64,000 nucleotides of DNA from Clostridia bacterium (GTDB lineage Bacteria; Bacillota; Clostridia; Acetivibrionales; DSM-2933), in assembly GCA_026416815.1 (NCBI GenBank), contig JAOAEJ010000073.1, positions 1 through 64,000 of the forward strand, given 5' to 3'. Below are positions 8,215-17,442 of this stretch, in pieces. Numbering within the stretch: the first letter of the stretch is position 1; each line of letters opens with the position of its first letter. A program made the translations under genes and the position numbers. The notes beneath the pieces were generated by a model, which ran no database searches, had not been told where the DNA came from, and saw only the letters and a program-made list of their open reading frames with translations.

Positions 8215-8865
8215 TCATGTTCCTGAAGCCTTTAGCCAGTCAATAAACTCATAAGGACTCTTAAAATATTTATCAGGGTTTAACTTTACCAATTCCACAG
8301 AGCCGGTCGATGACCAGAGTGCCAGTACAGCAGTCGTGCCTGCTGCCCTACTTGCTAATATGTCTACGTCGAAATCACCCACATATATGCTATCGCTACT
8401 TTTAACCTCAAGCTTTTCCAAAGTTTTAATAATACCTTCAGGGTCAGGCTTTGGATTAGTTGTATCGTCTCCCGCAAGGATTTCATCAAAATATTGATAA
8501 ACATTTAAGTTTTTTAGTATAATACGAGCAACCCTTATACTTCTGCCGGTGAAAAGCCCTACTTTTATATTCCTTGATTTTATATACTGGAGAAGCTCTA
8601 TTATACCCTCTATAGGTTTAACAAAGCCATCAAAATTTTTACTAAATGAGTCTATATAGGCCTCTGCACTGATTTCCCTCTTATCGTTATCTACGAGCTT
8701 TTTTATGATTTCTGTGTCGATTGGACCAAACTCTTTCAAGATGTCCTCATCGGTAAGTACTTTGCCGGTAAGTTCTCGTGTAACTTCCCTTAAAGAGTAA
8801 ATTGTTAACGGAATTGTATCTGCTATGGTTCCATCCAGATCAAATACTATAGATTTAAATGACAT
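8215..8865 (-). CDS. HAD-superfamily phosphatase, Gph/PpaX-like
   Basis: A 216-residue haloacid-dehalogenase hydrolase. Motif I is FDLDGTIAD (nucleophile D9 and D11), a helical cap follows at about 15-80, motif II is LFTGRS, motif III the lysine in NPKPDPEG and motif IV VGDFDVDILAS. The pattern matches phosphoglycolate phosphatase or PpaX pyrophosphatase relatives; substrate cannot be told from the sequence. It follows the aminopeptidase gene by 13 bases and is probably cotranscribed with it. Confidence 0.85.
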   Translation of the reverse strand: MSFKSIVFDLDGTIADTIPLTIYSLREVTRELTGKVLTDEDILKEFGPIDTEIIKKLVDNDKREISAEAYIDSFSKNFDGFVKPIEGIIELLQYIKSRNIKVGLFTGRSIRVARIILKNLNVYQYFDEILAGDDTTNPKPDPEGIIKTLEKLEVKSSDSIYVGDFDVDILASRAAGTTAVLALWSSTGSVELVKLNPDKYFKSPYEFIDWLKASGT

Positions 8866-8878
8866 AGAGTATCTCCCT

Positions 8879-10312
8879 TTATGCTTTTTGTAAGAAAACC
8901 TTGTATGCTTTAAAGTTTATATAAATATCTATTTTGCTCGTAATTTCAAAGGGTGAATGCATAGATAGAACAGCTACTCCACAATCAACTACATCCATAC
9001 CCAAATTAGCAGCATATAAGGCTATGGTTCCCCCACCTCCCTGATCTACCTTACCGAGCTCCGCTGTATGCCAAAGGATTCCGTTCTCATTTAGAAGCCT
9101 TCTTAACTCTGCTACAAACTCTGCATTTGCATCACTGCCTCCTGCCTTACCTCTAACTCCGGTGTATTTTTGAATTACAAGCCCCTTACCTATAAAGGAA
9201 GCATTTCTTTTGTCCTGGACCCCTTCAAAATTTGGGTCTACGGCAGCATTTACATCAGCTGAAAGCATTCTTGAGTTACCAAAGCACCTTCTGAGTTTTA
9301 TTTCATTATAATCATCAGAGCTTTGTGCATAAAGATATGCTATAAAGTTTTCCAGAAGATTTGATTCTGCTCCAGTGTTCCCCATGCTGCCTATTTCTTC
9401 CTTATCAGTTAGTATGCATATGGCTGTTTTTTCAGCATCAGCAGTGTCCACAATAGCTTTTAAAGCAGCGTATGCACATACTCTGTCATCCTGTCCGTAT
9501 GCACCTACCAAGCCGCGGTCAAAGCCAACGTCCTTTGCTTTAAATGCAGGGACAATTTCCAATTCCGCTGAAATGAAATCTTCTTCGATAATACCGTATT
9601 TTTGATTTAACAAATTAAGTATATTGAGCTTTACCTTATCCTTTACTTTATCATCATTATATGGAATTGAGCCGAACAGAAGGTTTAATCCTTCACCTGT
9701 AATGCCTTCGCTCATTTTCTTCTGCATTTGGTCCGTTGCAAGGTGTGGTAGTAAGTCAGTTATTGTAAACACCGGGTCTGTTTCATCTTCACCGACAACA
9801 ACATTTACTAATTGTCCATCGTTTTTTATGATGACTCCGTGGAGGGCAAGAGGTATTGTAACCCACTGGTACTTTTTGATTCCTCCGTAATAATGAGTTT
9901 TAAAAAGCACCATGCCGGTATCCTCATAAATAGGATTTTGCTTTAGGTCAATTCTTGGAGAGTCAATATGTGCCCCAACAATATTCACACCGTCCTCCAT
10001 AGGTTTTGAACCTATTACAGCCAGAAGTACGGATTTTTTTCTATTTACTAAGTATACTTTATCACCCTGCATTAGTCTTTTATTAGATTTAATAGCTTCA
10101 TCAAGGGATATAAAGCCATTTTGTATTGCTAATTGCTCTACCTCATATGCGAATTCCCTTTCGGTTTTTGCTCTGTTCAAAAAATCTTTGTAGCCTTCAC
10201 AGAACTCAAAAGCCTTGCCCTTATCATCATCCGATGATTTTTCCCAAGCATTATGAATTTTATAAGTTAGTTTTTCCTGAAGCAACTGCCCCTGTGTTTT
10301 ATTTTCGTCCAT
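8879..10312 (-). CDS. M18-family metalloaminopeptidase
   Basis: A 477-residue zinc aminopeptidase of family M18 (aspartyl aminopeptidase/ApeA type) that removes N-terminal residues from peptides in the cytosol. Metal-binding and catalytic motifs are seen: VGAHIDSPRIDLK near residue 95, DKEEIGSMGNTGAES near 305, LSADVNAAVDPNF near 350, and the C-terminal MHSPFE near 452, plus VDQGGGGTIA. Length fits the family. It has no signal peptide. The gene heads a two-gene unit with the HAD phosphatase, divergent from sfsA across 173 bp. Confidence 0.9.
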   Translation of the reverse strand: MDENKTQGQLLQEKLTYKIHNAWEKSSDDDKGKAFEFCEGYKDFLNRAKTEREFAYEVEQLAIQNGFISLDEAIKSNKRLMQGDKVYLVNRKKSVLLAVIGSKPMEDGVNIVGAHIDSPRIDLKQNPIYEDTGMVLFKTHYYGGIKKYQWVTIPLALHGVIIKNDGQLVNVVVGEDETDPVFTITDLLPHLATDQMQKKMSEGITGEGLNLLFGSIPYNDDKVKDKVKLNILNLLNQKYGIIEEDFISAELEIVPAFKAKDVGFDRGLVGAYGQDDRVCAYAALKAIVDTADAEKTAICILTDKEEIGSMGNTGAESNLLENFIAYLYAQSSDDYNEIKLRRCFGNSRMLSADVNAAVDPNFEGVQDKRNASFIGKGLVIQKYTGVRGKAGGSDANAEFVAELRRLLNENGILWHTAELGKVDQGGGGTIALYAANLGMDVVDCGVAVLSMHSPFEITSKIDIYINFKAYKVFLQKA

Positions 10313-10485
10313 GCTTTCGCCTCCTAATTATTGCATATTGCTTATTATATACCCAAATATGATTAAAATAAATATTATGCAAACACTTTATTATCTATAT
10401 ATCTTTACCTAAAGCCTTTACTTTTAAAATATCGAAGTATAAAATAAAATTTGTATTTAAACATACATTTAGTATTATAAAAGGA

Positions 10486-11190
10486 ATGATGTATTTGCTG
10501 ATACATGGGCCGCTGGCCGAAGGAAGATTTAAAGAAAGACTTAATAGATTCGAAGCAATAGTTGATATTGATGGAATTCCCGAGCTAGTTCACGTACCAA
10601 ATACAGGTCGGCTTAAAGAACTCCTTGTAGGTGACGCAGAAGTTATTGTAAGAAAATATGATAATCCTGATAGAAAAACCCGCTTCGGATTATTACTTGT
10701 TCTTAAGGATGGGGTATGGGTATCTATAGACTCTGCAAACGTCCCAAACAAAATTGTCTATGAGGCCTTAGAAAGAAGAGAATTGGCTCCTTTCAGCCAA
10801 TATCAGAGTTTTAAAAGAGAGGTAACTGTAGATAACAGCAGGTTTGATTTTGCATTATTTTCGTCAGAACAGGACTACTTTATAGAAGTAAAAGGCGTTA
10901 CTTTAGTGGATAATAGAACTGCATTATTCCCCGATGCTCCAACTTCAAGAGGAAGAAAGCACCTTGAGGAGTTAATTGAGCTTAAAAGGAACGGCAAAGG
11001 TGCAGGCGTTGTATTTATTATCCAGAGGCAGGATGCAGATATTTTCATACCTAATGACATAACCGATAAAGATTTTGGCAGGTTATTGAGAAAAGCTTAT
11101 GCAGAAGGCGTGGAGCTGTATGCCTATAGATGTAGGGTAAATTGCACTGAAATTGCAATTGAATGTGAAGTTCCCGTTATACTGGACTAA
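10486..11190 (+). CDS. sfsA: SfsA-family protein
   Basis: A 234-residue homologue of the sugar fermentation stimulation protein SfsA, which has an OB-like N-terminal domain and a nuclease-like C-terminal fold; its role is poorly defined. Diagnostic segments are FEAIVDIDG, HVPNTGRLKELL, TRFGLLLV, SRFDFAL, FIEVKGVTL and FPDAPTSRGRKHL (the acidic/basic nuclease-like site). The start is uncertain: AAGGA directly abuts the ATG at 10486, so the second ATG at 10489 or the TTG at 10495, which is 9 bases from AAGGA, may be used. It stands alone with no sugar genes next to it. Confidence 0.85.
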   Translation: MMYLLIHGPLAEGRFKERLNRFEAIVDIDGIPELVHVPNTGRLKELLVGDAEVIVRKYDNPDRKTRFGLLLVLKDGVWVSIDSANVPNKIVYEALERRELAPFSQYQSFKREVTVDNSRFDFALFSSEQDYFIEVKGVTLVDNRTALFPDAPTSRGRKHLEELIELKRNGKGAGVVFIIQRQDADIFIPNDITDKDFGRLLRKAYAEGVELYAYRCRVNCTEIAIECEVPVILD

Positions 11191-11281
11191 TCAGAATTAA
11201 ATTTATAGTACATATTGATAACAATATTTTTTATAGAAGGGTAAAAGAATACATTTAATATGTAGTTGGGAGGGTTTGATA

Positions 11282-12082
11282 ATGTTTGACAGCCATACAC
11301 ATAGTAATTTTTCCGGGGATAGCGAAATGTGCGCCGAAGCTGCATGTGAAGCAGCAATAATGCAAGGTCTCAAGGGTATAGCATTTACCGACCACCTTGA
11401 TTATGATTTTCCTGAATTTGATGAGGCTTTTTTAATAGACTTTGATAAATACTCAAAGTTTATGGACGATTTAATATCTAAGTATAAAAATAAACTCACG
11501 GTTTTAAAGGGTATTGAAGTTGGCATTCAGCCCCATGTCATCGAAGATACTGCAAAAACAGTGGAAAAGTATGATTTTGATTTTGTTATTGCTTCTGTTC
11601 ATATCATCGATAGGTTGGATCCTTACAGAGGTGCTTTTTATGAGGGCAAGACAAGAGAGCAGGCATTTATAAGATATTTGGAGGAGATTTTGTATTGTGT
11701 ATCAGCCTACGAAAATTATGATGTTGTAGGCCACATAGGATACATAAGGAGATACGGAAATTTGGATGATAGGACTTTAACACACAGCGAGTTTAGCGAT
11801 GTTATTGACTCCATACTAAAAAAGGTTATTCACGATGGTAAAGGAATAGAAATCAACACTTCAGGCTATAGGTCTTTGGGAACTCCTATACCTGATTATG
11901 ATATTGTTAAGCGCTATAAGGAGCTCGGCGGTGAAATCATAACTATCGGTTCAGATGCCCACGCTTCGGAACATATAGGATATAATTTTGATTTAGTAAA
12001 AGCTAATCTATTGGAGCTTGGTTTTAAATATACTACTCACTTTGAACGCAGAAAGCCAGTTTTTGATAAAATAGAAAAATAG
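11282..12082 (+). CDS. PHP-domain phosphatase, HisJ/histidinol-phosphatase-like
   Basis: A 266-residue PHP-superfamily metal-dependent phosphoesterase. Metal-ligand motifs are DSHTHSNFSGD (residues 3-13), FTDHLD, the glutamate in GIEVG, ASVHIID and the C-terminal IGSDAHAS. The closest named family is histidinol-phosphate phosphatase HisJ/HisK, but no his genes are near, so another phosphoester substrate is possible. The ATG at 11282 follows GGGAGG by 8 bases; an in-frame TTG at 11276 is an unlikely alternative. Confidence 0.82.
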   Translation: MFDSHTHSNFSGDSEMCAEAACEAAIMQGLKGIAFTDHLDYDFPEFDEAFLIDFDKYSKFMDDLISKYKNKLTVLKGIEVGIQPHVIEDTAKTVEKYDFDFVIASVHIIDRLDPYRGAFYEGKTREQAFIRYLEEILYCVSAYENYDVVGHIGYIRRYGNLDDRTLTHSEFSDVIDSILKKVIHDGKGIEINTSGYRSLGTPIPDYDIVKRYKELGGEIITIGSDAHASEHIGYNFDLVKANLLELGFKYTTHFERRKPVFDKIEK

Positions 12083-12110
12083 GGGCGGATATGAATTCGC
12101 CCCTATTTTT
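12075..12110. terminator. Bidirectional terminator
   Basis: Thirteen-bp perfect stem AAAAATAGGGGCG (12075-12087) with its complement at 12098-12110, giving a T-tract in both directions. It serves the convergent PHP gene and mnmA, whose stop codon lies inside it. Confidence 0.85.
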
Positions 12111-13185
12111 CTATAGTTCCGCCACCTACTACAATATCACCGTCGTAAAAGACTACTGCTTGTCCTGGCGTAATTGCTCTCTGAGGACTGTCAAAAACTA
12201 CCTTAACCTGTCCGTTATCTATAGGGTAAACTGTAGCATCCGCTTCTTTTGCCGAATACCTTATTTTCGCCTTAACCCTCATCTCACCTTCAAGCTTTTC
12301 TATGGAAATATAATTCATGTCACTTGCTATGAGGCTATCGGAAAACACTTCTGTAGCATCACCAAGGACAACCCTATTCTTTTCTACATCAATCTCTACT
12401 ACAAACATTGGTTTGCCAAGGGCAATTCCAAGGCCCTTACGCTGACCTACTGTATAGTGAACAATGCCCTTATGCCTTCCCAACACTTTACCCTTAGTAT
12501 CTACAAAGTTACCGGGAAGAATATCTCTGTCTGTATTTTCCGCTATAAAACGGCCGTAGTCGTTGTCATCTACAAAACATATTTCCTGGCTGTCGGGCTT
12601 GGTCGCAACGGACAACCCTATTTCTTTTGCTATTTCCCTTACCCTCTCTTTAGTAAAATCACCAACAGGCATAAGGGTCCTGCTTAACTGTTCCTGCGTA
12701 AGGTTATATAATGCGTAAGTCTGGTCCTTCCTATCGGTTATAGACTTCTTTAAGAGGTATCTTTTTCTGTTTTCGTCATACTCAATTATTGCATAGTGAC
12801 CTGTTGCAACATAATCTATACCCATTGAAGCTGCTTTATTAAGCATAGCTTCAAACTTTACGTATCTATTGCAAGCAATACACGGGTTTGGAGTACGTCC
12901 CTTAAAATACTCCTCTTTAAAGTAGTCTATTACTTTGTCCTGAAAAACCTCTTTAAAGTTTAGTACATAGTAGGGTATACCAAGCCTAGTTGCTACCCTG
13001 CGGGCATCATCTACCGCTGAAAGGGAGCAGCAGCCCCCTTCGGTCTTCTTTATGTCTTCATCCATATCGGGCCATATTTGCATAGTTACCCCTATTACAT
13101 CATAACCCTTATCCAATAAGATAGCGGCCGCTACCGAACTGTCAACGCCGCCGCTCATACCAAGCATTACTTTTTTCTTAGTCAT
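12103..13185 (-). CDS. mnmA: tRNA-specific 2-thiouridylase MnmA
   Basis: A 360-residue enzyme that adds sulfur to C2 of wobble uridine 34 in tRNA Lys, Glu and Gln. The PP-loop ATP site is MSGGVDSS (10-17). The two catalytic cysteines are C102 in NPCIACN and C203 in QEICFVDD. The C-terminal beta-barrel contains [10 protein letters not shown] and TPGQAVVFY. It is the last gene of iscR-iscS-iscU-mnmA, beginning 3 bases after the iscU stop, so IscS is the likely persulfide donor. Length is typical. Confidence 0.95.
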   Translation of the reverse strand: MTKKKVMLGMSGGVDSSVAAAILLDKGYDVIGVTMQIWPDMDEDIKKTEGGCCSLSAVDDARRVATRLGIPYYVLNFKEVFQDKVIDYFKEEYFKGRTPNPCIACNRYVKFEAMLNKAASMGIDYVATGHYAIIEYDENRKRYLLKKSITDRKDQTYALYNLTQEQLSRTLMPVGDFTKERVREIAKEIGLSVATKPDSQEICFVDDNDYGRFIAENTDRDILPGNFVDTKGKVLGRHKGIVHYTVGQRKGLGIALGKPMFVVEIDVEKNRVVLGDATEVFSDSLIASDMNYISIEKLEGEMRVKAKIRYSAKEADATVYPIDNGQVKVVFDSPQRAITPGQAVVFYDGDIVVGGGTIEK

Positions 13186-13188
13186 TTC

Positions 13189-13638
13189 TTATTCTTCTTC
13201 CTCCATATGGTGGTGATGTACGTCATCACATCTCCTGCTGCAAGCAGTACATTCATCCTTCTCATCAAGGAGACCGTTACGTCTTTTATAATCCTCAATA
13301 GCTGCTGTTATTGCCTCCTCAGCAAGGTTTGAACAATGCATTTTTGCAGGCGGAAGTCCATCAAGAGCATCTGCCACTGCCTTATTTGTTATATTAAGCG
13401 CTTCTTCAACGGTTTTACCTACAACAAGTTCTGTAGCCATACTGCTTGTTGCTACAGCAGCACCACATCCAAAGGTTTTAAATTTTGCGTCCACAATGAC
13501 ATCATTCTCGATTTTCAAATACATCTTCATTATGTCGCCGCACTTTGCGTTTCCAACCTGTCCGACACCGTCGGCATTTTCTATTTCTCCAACATTTCTA
13601 GGGTTCATAAAATGGTCCATAACTTTATCACTATACAT
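13189..13638 (-). CDS. iscU: Fe-S cluster scaffold IscU/NifU-like
   Basis: A 149-residue scaffold on which Fe-S clusters are assembled. The three cluster cysteines are C33 (AKCGD, with D35), C58 (FGCGAA) and C102 (MHCSNLA). The last 20 residues are unusual: C130, C133 and C137 followed by four histidines and four glutamates, a likely extra metal-binding tail not needed for the IscU core. The start overlaps the iscS end by 8 bases, so they are coupled. Confidence 0.93.
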   Translation of the reverse strand: MYSDKVMDHFMNPRNVGEIENADGVGQVGNAKCGDIMKMYLKIENDVIVDAKFKTFGCGAAVATSSMATELVVGKTVEEALNITNKAVADALDGLPPAKMHCSNLAEEAITAAIEDYKRRNGLLDEKDECTACSRRCDDVHHHHMEEEE

Positions 13639-14821
13639 TTTGATTACCTCTCTTCACATTTTCATATAATGGAGACATTTCTCTAAGTCTCTCTACAATA
13701 GTTACCAGGGAGTCCAACAAATAATCTACGTCTTCCTGAGTATTCTCTTCCCCAAATGTTATCCTGAGGGAGCCATGTGCAATTTCATGCGGCAGCCCTA
13801 TAGCCAGCAGTACATGAGATGGGTCTAGAGAGCCCGAAGTACATGCAGAACCGCTGGAAGCAGCAATTCCTTTCATGTCGAGCATTAAAAGCAAAGATTC
13901 ACCCTCTATATATTCAAAGGAAAAGTTGATATTTCCCGGCAATCTTTTATGTCTATCACCGTTTAGCTTGACAAAAGGAATCCTTTTTGTTATTTCTTCT
14001 ATGGTCTTTTCCCTTAAGGTCAAAAGCTTTCTATTATATTCTTCAAGATTTTTTGTAGCAAGCTCGATAGCTTTGCCAAGTCCTACTATTGCAGGTACAT
14101 TTTCAGTACTTGCTCTTCTGCCCCTTTCCTGGTGGCCCCCATGAATGAAGGAAGTAACCTTTACTCCTTTTCTTATATAGAGCGCCCCAACGCCCTTTGG
14201 CCCATAAAACTTATGTCCGGATAGGGATAAAAGATCTATATTCATATCAACTACGTTAATAGGTACATTACCTACAGCCTGTACAGCATCAACATGAAGG
14301 TAAACACCCTTTTCCTTAGTTACTCTTCCTATCTCGGAGATAGGCTGTATAGTACCGATTTCATTGTTTGCAAACATTATTGTAACAAGGATGGTATTTG
14401 GTTTTATTGCCTCCGCTACCTGCTCGGGAGTTACCAGTCCGTTCTCATCTACCGGAAGGTAAGTAACTTCAAAACCCTCGCTCTCAAGGTACTGGCATGT
14501 ATTTAGTACTGCGGGATGTTCTATTGCTGTTGTTATTATATGATTGCCTTTAGCTTTATTAGCATAGGCTACTCCTTTTATCGCCCAGTTATCGGCCTCA
14601 GTACCTGATCCTGTAAAGAAGATTTCCCTTGATTGTGCACCTAAAGCCATAGCAACTTTATCCCTGGCTTCTTCCACTGCTTTTTTACTTTCTCGGCCTA
14701 TCGTATATATTGACGAAGCATTTCCGAATTTATGAGTAAAATACGGTAACATAGTTTCAACTACCTCAGGCTTGACAAAAGTTGTAGCCGCGTGGTCAAG
14801 ATAAATAAGTTTGTCTCCCAT
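13631..14821 (-). CDS. iscS: Cysteine desulfurase IscS/NifS
   Basis: A 396-residue PLP enzyme that converts cysteine to alanine and passes a persulfide to IscU and MnmA. PLP lysine lies in [12 protein letters not shown] (near 206), and the catalytic cysteine in [10 protein letters not shown] (near 327) on a short mobile loop, as in NifS/IscS class I enzymes. YLDHAATT opens the protein. It sits between iscR and iscU; the gap from iscR is 126 bp and shows no clear terminator. Confidence 0.95.
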   Translation of the reverse strand: MGDKLIYLDHAATTFVKPEVVETMLPYFTHKFGNASSIYTIGRESKKAVEEARDKVAMALGAQSREIFFTGSGTEADNWAIKGVAYANKAKGNHIITTAIEHPAVLNTCQYLESEGFEVTYLPVDENGLVTPEQVAEAIKPNTILVTIMFANNEIGTIQPISEIGRVTKEKGVYLHVDAVQAVGNVPINVVDMNIDLLSLSGHKFYGPKGVGALYIRKGVKVTSFIHGGHQERGRRASTENVPAIVGLGKAIELATKNLEEYNRKLLTLREKTIEEITKRIPFVKLNGDRHKRLPGNINFSFEYIEGESLLLMLDMKGIAASSGSACTSGSLDPSHVLLAIGLPHEIAHGSLRITFGEENTQEDVDYLLDSLVTIVERLREMSPLYENVKRGNQNV

Positions 14822-14947
14822 TTCAATTGCTCCCTTACTTATGTTATATTTTAAGCCTCTGTTGAGTGATATCTCAATACTATATTCATATTAGATATTC
14901 CCTAAGTATAGTCTTTTAAACAATAAATACAACTACTTTAATCGGGT

Positions 14948-15397
14948 TTAAATATAATAGATGAATTCATCTTTAGTATTTAACTTGCGGTATTGATCCA
15001 CTAAATCCTCCAGCGTTATTGAATCGACTACTTCGTTAACACGATCACGTATTCTTTCCCATATGAGTTTTGTAACGCATGCACCCGACCTCTCACATTG
15101 TGTGGGTTCAGATTCCGTTACACATTCCACAGGTGCAAGTGAGCCTTCCAATGCCCTGAGTATTGAACCTACAGTAATATTTTCCGGAGATTGTGCCAGA
15201 GTATATCCACCCTGAGCCCCTCTAATACTTTTTACTATCCCTGCTTTTCTTAATGTAGCAAACAATTGTTCAAGATAATTTTCAGAAAGATCTTGCCTTT
15301 CAGCAATACTTTTTAACGAAATATGCCCCTCGGAATTATGGATTGCAAGATCAAGCATAGCTTTCACACCATATCTTCCTTTTGTCGATAGTTTCAT
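14948..15397 (-). CDS. iscR: Rrf2-family regulator IscR
   Basis: A 149-residue winged-helix repressor that senses Fe-S status. The Rrf2 HTH is at residues 1-65 (MKLSTKGRYGVKAMLDLA to RGAQGGYTLA). Three cysteines C92, C101 and C107 are placed as in [2Fe-2S] IscR. The ATG at 15397 follows AAGGGGAAG; the in-frame extension to 15436 lacks a site. As first gene of the operon it likely represses its own promoter when cluster supply is sufficient. Confidence 0.92.
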   Translation of the reverse strand: MKLSTKGRYGVKAMLDLAIHNSEGHISLKSIAERQDLSENYLEQLFATLRKAGIVKSIRGAQGGYTLAQSPENITVGSILRALEGSLAPVECVTESEPTQCERSGACVTKLIWERIRDRVNEVVDSITLEDLVDQYRKLNTKDEFIYYI

Positions 15398-15447
15398 TTT
15401 ATTCTTCCCCTTAATTCCAAGTATATTACTAGACATTATCTATTTAC

Positions 15448-15476
15448 AGATTATCACTTTGTGAAATTAGTGTCAA
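15448..15476 (-). promoter_or_regulatory. Sigma-A promoter of the isc operon
   Basis: On the minus strand TTGACA (15476-15471) and TAATCT (15453-15448) with 17-bp spacing, 50 bases before iscR. The spacer and flanks are the expected place for IscR binding. Confidence 0.65.
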
Positions 15477-15501
15477 TACAAATGGATAATTTTTTCTAGG
15501 A

Positions 15502-15783
15502 TTAGAAAAGAGGGCTGTAACAGCGTGTTTTTAGCATTCTTTCAATTTGATCAATACTTTTTCCAGTGGAATTTATCATAAATACACCGTAGTTAGTTCT
15601 TCCATCAACTCTCATCTCAATGGGCATATTATTTGATGATATATGCGAAATTTGCATTAAGCTGCCTTCATAGATTATAGCGTCAATAGGATAATTATAG
15701 GTCTCGAGCTCCACAACCTCATACCCCTTGTGTTTAAGTTCATGCTTAATTGCTTCCAAACCTCTTTGTACAGCAACAATAAT
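15502..15783 (-). CDS. YkuS/UPF0180-family protein, probable ATT start
   Basis: About 93 residues; after the start the sequence runs VAVQRGLEAIKHELKHKGYEVVEL, which matches the N-terminus of the YkuS/UPF0180 family of small Firmicute proteins of unknown function. No ATG, GTG or TTG codon fits: the best Shine-Dalgarno, GGGAGG at 15797-15792, is 8 bases before an ATT at 15783. The in-frame GTG at 15792 lies inside the ribosome binding site. Residues after 50 (ISHISSNNMPIEMRVDGRTNYGVFM) are soluble. It begins about 100 bp after the larA stop and may be cotranscribed. Confidence 0.65.
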   Translation of the reverse strand: MIVAVQRGLEAIKHELKHKGYEVVELETYNYPIDAIIYEGSLMQISHISSNNMPIEMRVDGRTNYGVFMINSTGKSIDQIERMLKTRCYSPLF

Positions 15784-15886
15784 AAAAACCACCTCCCGTA
15801 ATAAGTATTTACAGGAAGTGGCGTTAATATACTGCTTAATTAGTACTACTTTGTTATATTTGGTAAATAATTCACTAGAGACAATT

Positions 15887-17134
15887 TTACTTTGAAACTG
15901 GAAGCGTAGAACCTCCGTAAGGCATGAGCAATACCTTGGCATCGCCGCCAAGTTCCTCAAACGCCTTCTTCAATGCCTCATTCATATCATCAAATGGCTC
16001 CATAAACAGTTTTTTTACAAACTCCTTCTCCATATCCGATACAACAAATATCTTGGCCTTCTTATTAACAAGAGCAATTGCCGCAGCTTTATGTCCTCCA
16101 AGTTCGAAGTTTTTCTGTATATCCTCGATCATGCTGTCCATTGATTTGGCATTGGTCATCCATCTTTCAAAGACTTCTTCCCCAAGTCCTTCGGTACATG
16201 CAGCCAATAGTATTACTATTCCCCCATCTCTTACTGCATGTTTCGAGTTATCCAGAGCTTTTTGGGCTTGATAAAGGTTAATATCTTTAGGATACCCTCC
16301 AGGGGTTGTTATTACTATATCAGCTTTTTGGGGTATTTCTACTTTATAAAGGCTATCAAGAAACTTGCAGCCTTCCCTGTGGGCATGTACATGGTGACCT
16401 GCAACAGCTTTAATAATGTTTTTCTTTTCGTCCAATACAACATTCACTATGAAGTCTATAGGTACAAACTTAACAACCTCTTCGATATCTGTCCTCACAG
16501 GGTTATCGTCCAGTGCACCTGCCCTTGCGGCATCTTTAACCATAGCCTTATGATTTGCCTGAATTGCAGCCCTGGTGGATACACCAGGCATAATAGCCTT
16601 GGCACCTCCGCTGTATCCTGCAAAGTAGTGAAACTCAATATTACCCAGACAAATCCTTCTATCCGCTTTAGCAACAACACTAAAGATTTCTACAGGAGTT
16701 CCCCTTGTAGTAACCCCCATACTAATGCAGTCGCTTGGATCACTGTCTATACATTTTACCTTGTTATAAACCTCTTCTCCGACGAGATACTTTTTCTCGT
16801 CTTCGGTATGTTTCCTATGGCTGCCCAAAGCAAACACTACAGTAACATCTTCAAAATTTATATTTGCAGCTGCCAGTTCTTCCAATAGCGGTGGTAAAAC
16901 AACCTTGCTAGGCATTGGCCTGGTTATATCACTGGTTATGATAACTATTTTCTCACCGGGTTTGACTATCTGCGAAAGTCTGCCTGTGCCTATGGGATTA
17001 CTAAGAGCACGATTTACCTCATCAGCTCCAGTAAGTTCAACTTTTACTTCGTTTTGCCTTAACTCCGCAAGCAAATTTTTATCGTCTATTTGAAACTCTT
17101 TATATCCTTTTCCAAATCCATATTTAAAATTCAT
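15887..17134 (-). CDS. LarA-family nickel-pincer-type racemase homologue
   Basis: A 415-residue LarA-superfamily protein. The founding member is lactate racemase, which carries a covalently bound nickel-pincer nucleotide. Residues aligned by eye with its cofactor and catalytic sites are present: SDITRP near 69, H106 in GSHRKH, H169 in EFHYFAGYSGGAKA, cofactor-linking lysine K179, and H195 in ANHKAM. No larB, larC or larE maturation gene is in the window, and many LarA homologues act on other 2-hydroxy acids, so the substrate is open. The ATG at 17134 follows AGAGGTGG. Confidence 0.85.
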   Translation of the reverse strand: MNFKYGFGKGYKEFQIDDKNLLAELRQNEVKVELTGADEVNRALSNPIGTGRLSQIVKPGEKIVIITSDITRPMPSKVVLPPLLEELAAANINFEDVTVVFALGSHRKHTEDEKKYLVGEEVYNKVKCIDSDPSDCISMGVTTRGTPVEIFSVVAKADRRICLGNIEFHYFAGYSGGAKAIMPGVSTRAAIQANHKAMVKDAARAGALDDNPVRTDIEEVVKFVPIDFIVNVVLDEKKNIIKAVAGHHVHAHREGCKFLDSLYKVEIPQKADIVITTPGGYPKDINLYQAQKALDNSKHAVRDGGIVILLAACTEGLGEEVFERWMTNAKSMDSMIEDIQKNFELGGHKAAAIALVNKKAKIFVVSDMEKEFVKKLFMEPFDDMNEALKKAFEELGGDAKVLLMPYGGSTLPVSK

Positions 17135-17257
17135 CAGTAATCCACCTCTGTAGTTTTATTCAAATTTATAACGTAATATCTATCTAGTACTTAATATAGC
17201 ATAAGTATTTATAGTTAGTAAGGTGTCTATAAAACGTTTGTGTTCTTAATAAAGAAA

Positions 17258-17416
17258 CTATTTTTTATCCTGCTTTTTACCCCAAAATATAAAAGCTACA
17301 ACTATTGCTAAATAAACTGTCAGACTTAATGTTGGCTGATATCTGAAAACCAAGAGGTTTAAAATAAGCAGAATAAAACCTGCAAGGGTCATCCAAGCTA
17401 AAATTCGCTTTAACAT
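17258..17416 (-). CDS. Small two-helix membrane protein
   Basis: A 52-residue protein starting MLKRILAWMT, with two hydrophobic helices (about 5-21 and 28-45) and a basic end KKQDKK. The ATG at 17416 follows AAAGGAG. It begins 26 bases after the rarA stop, so it is likely in the same transcript. I do not recognise the family. Confidence 0.65.
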   Translation of the reverse strand: MLKRILAWMTLAGFILLILNLLVFRYQPTLSLTVYLAIVVAFIFWGKKQDKK

Positions 17417-17442
17417 ATTTTCTCCTTTCAATTGCTTAGGTG

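Noticed and set aside
12091-12687. 198-aa plus-strand ORF opposite mnmA
   Set aside because: It overlaps a terminator and mnmA in full; the frame has no recognisable protein features.
16238-16888. Long plus-strand ORF (216 aa) opposite the larA homologue
   Set aside because: It lacks a ribosome binding site and looks like an antisense shadow of the strongly conserved larA frame.
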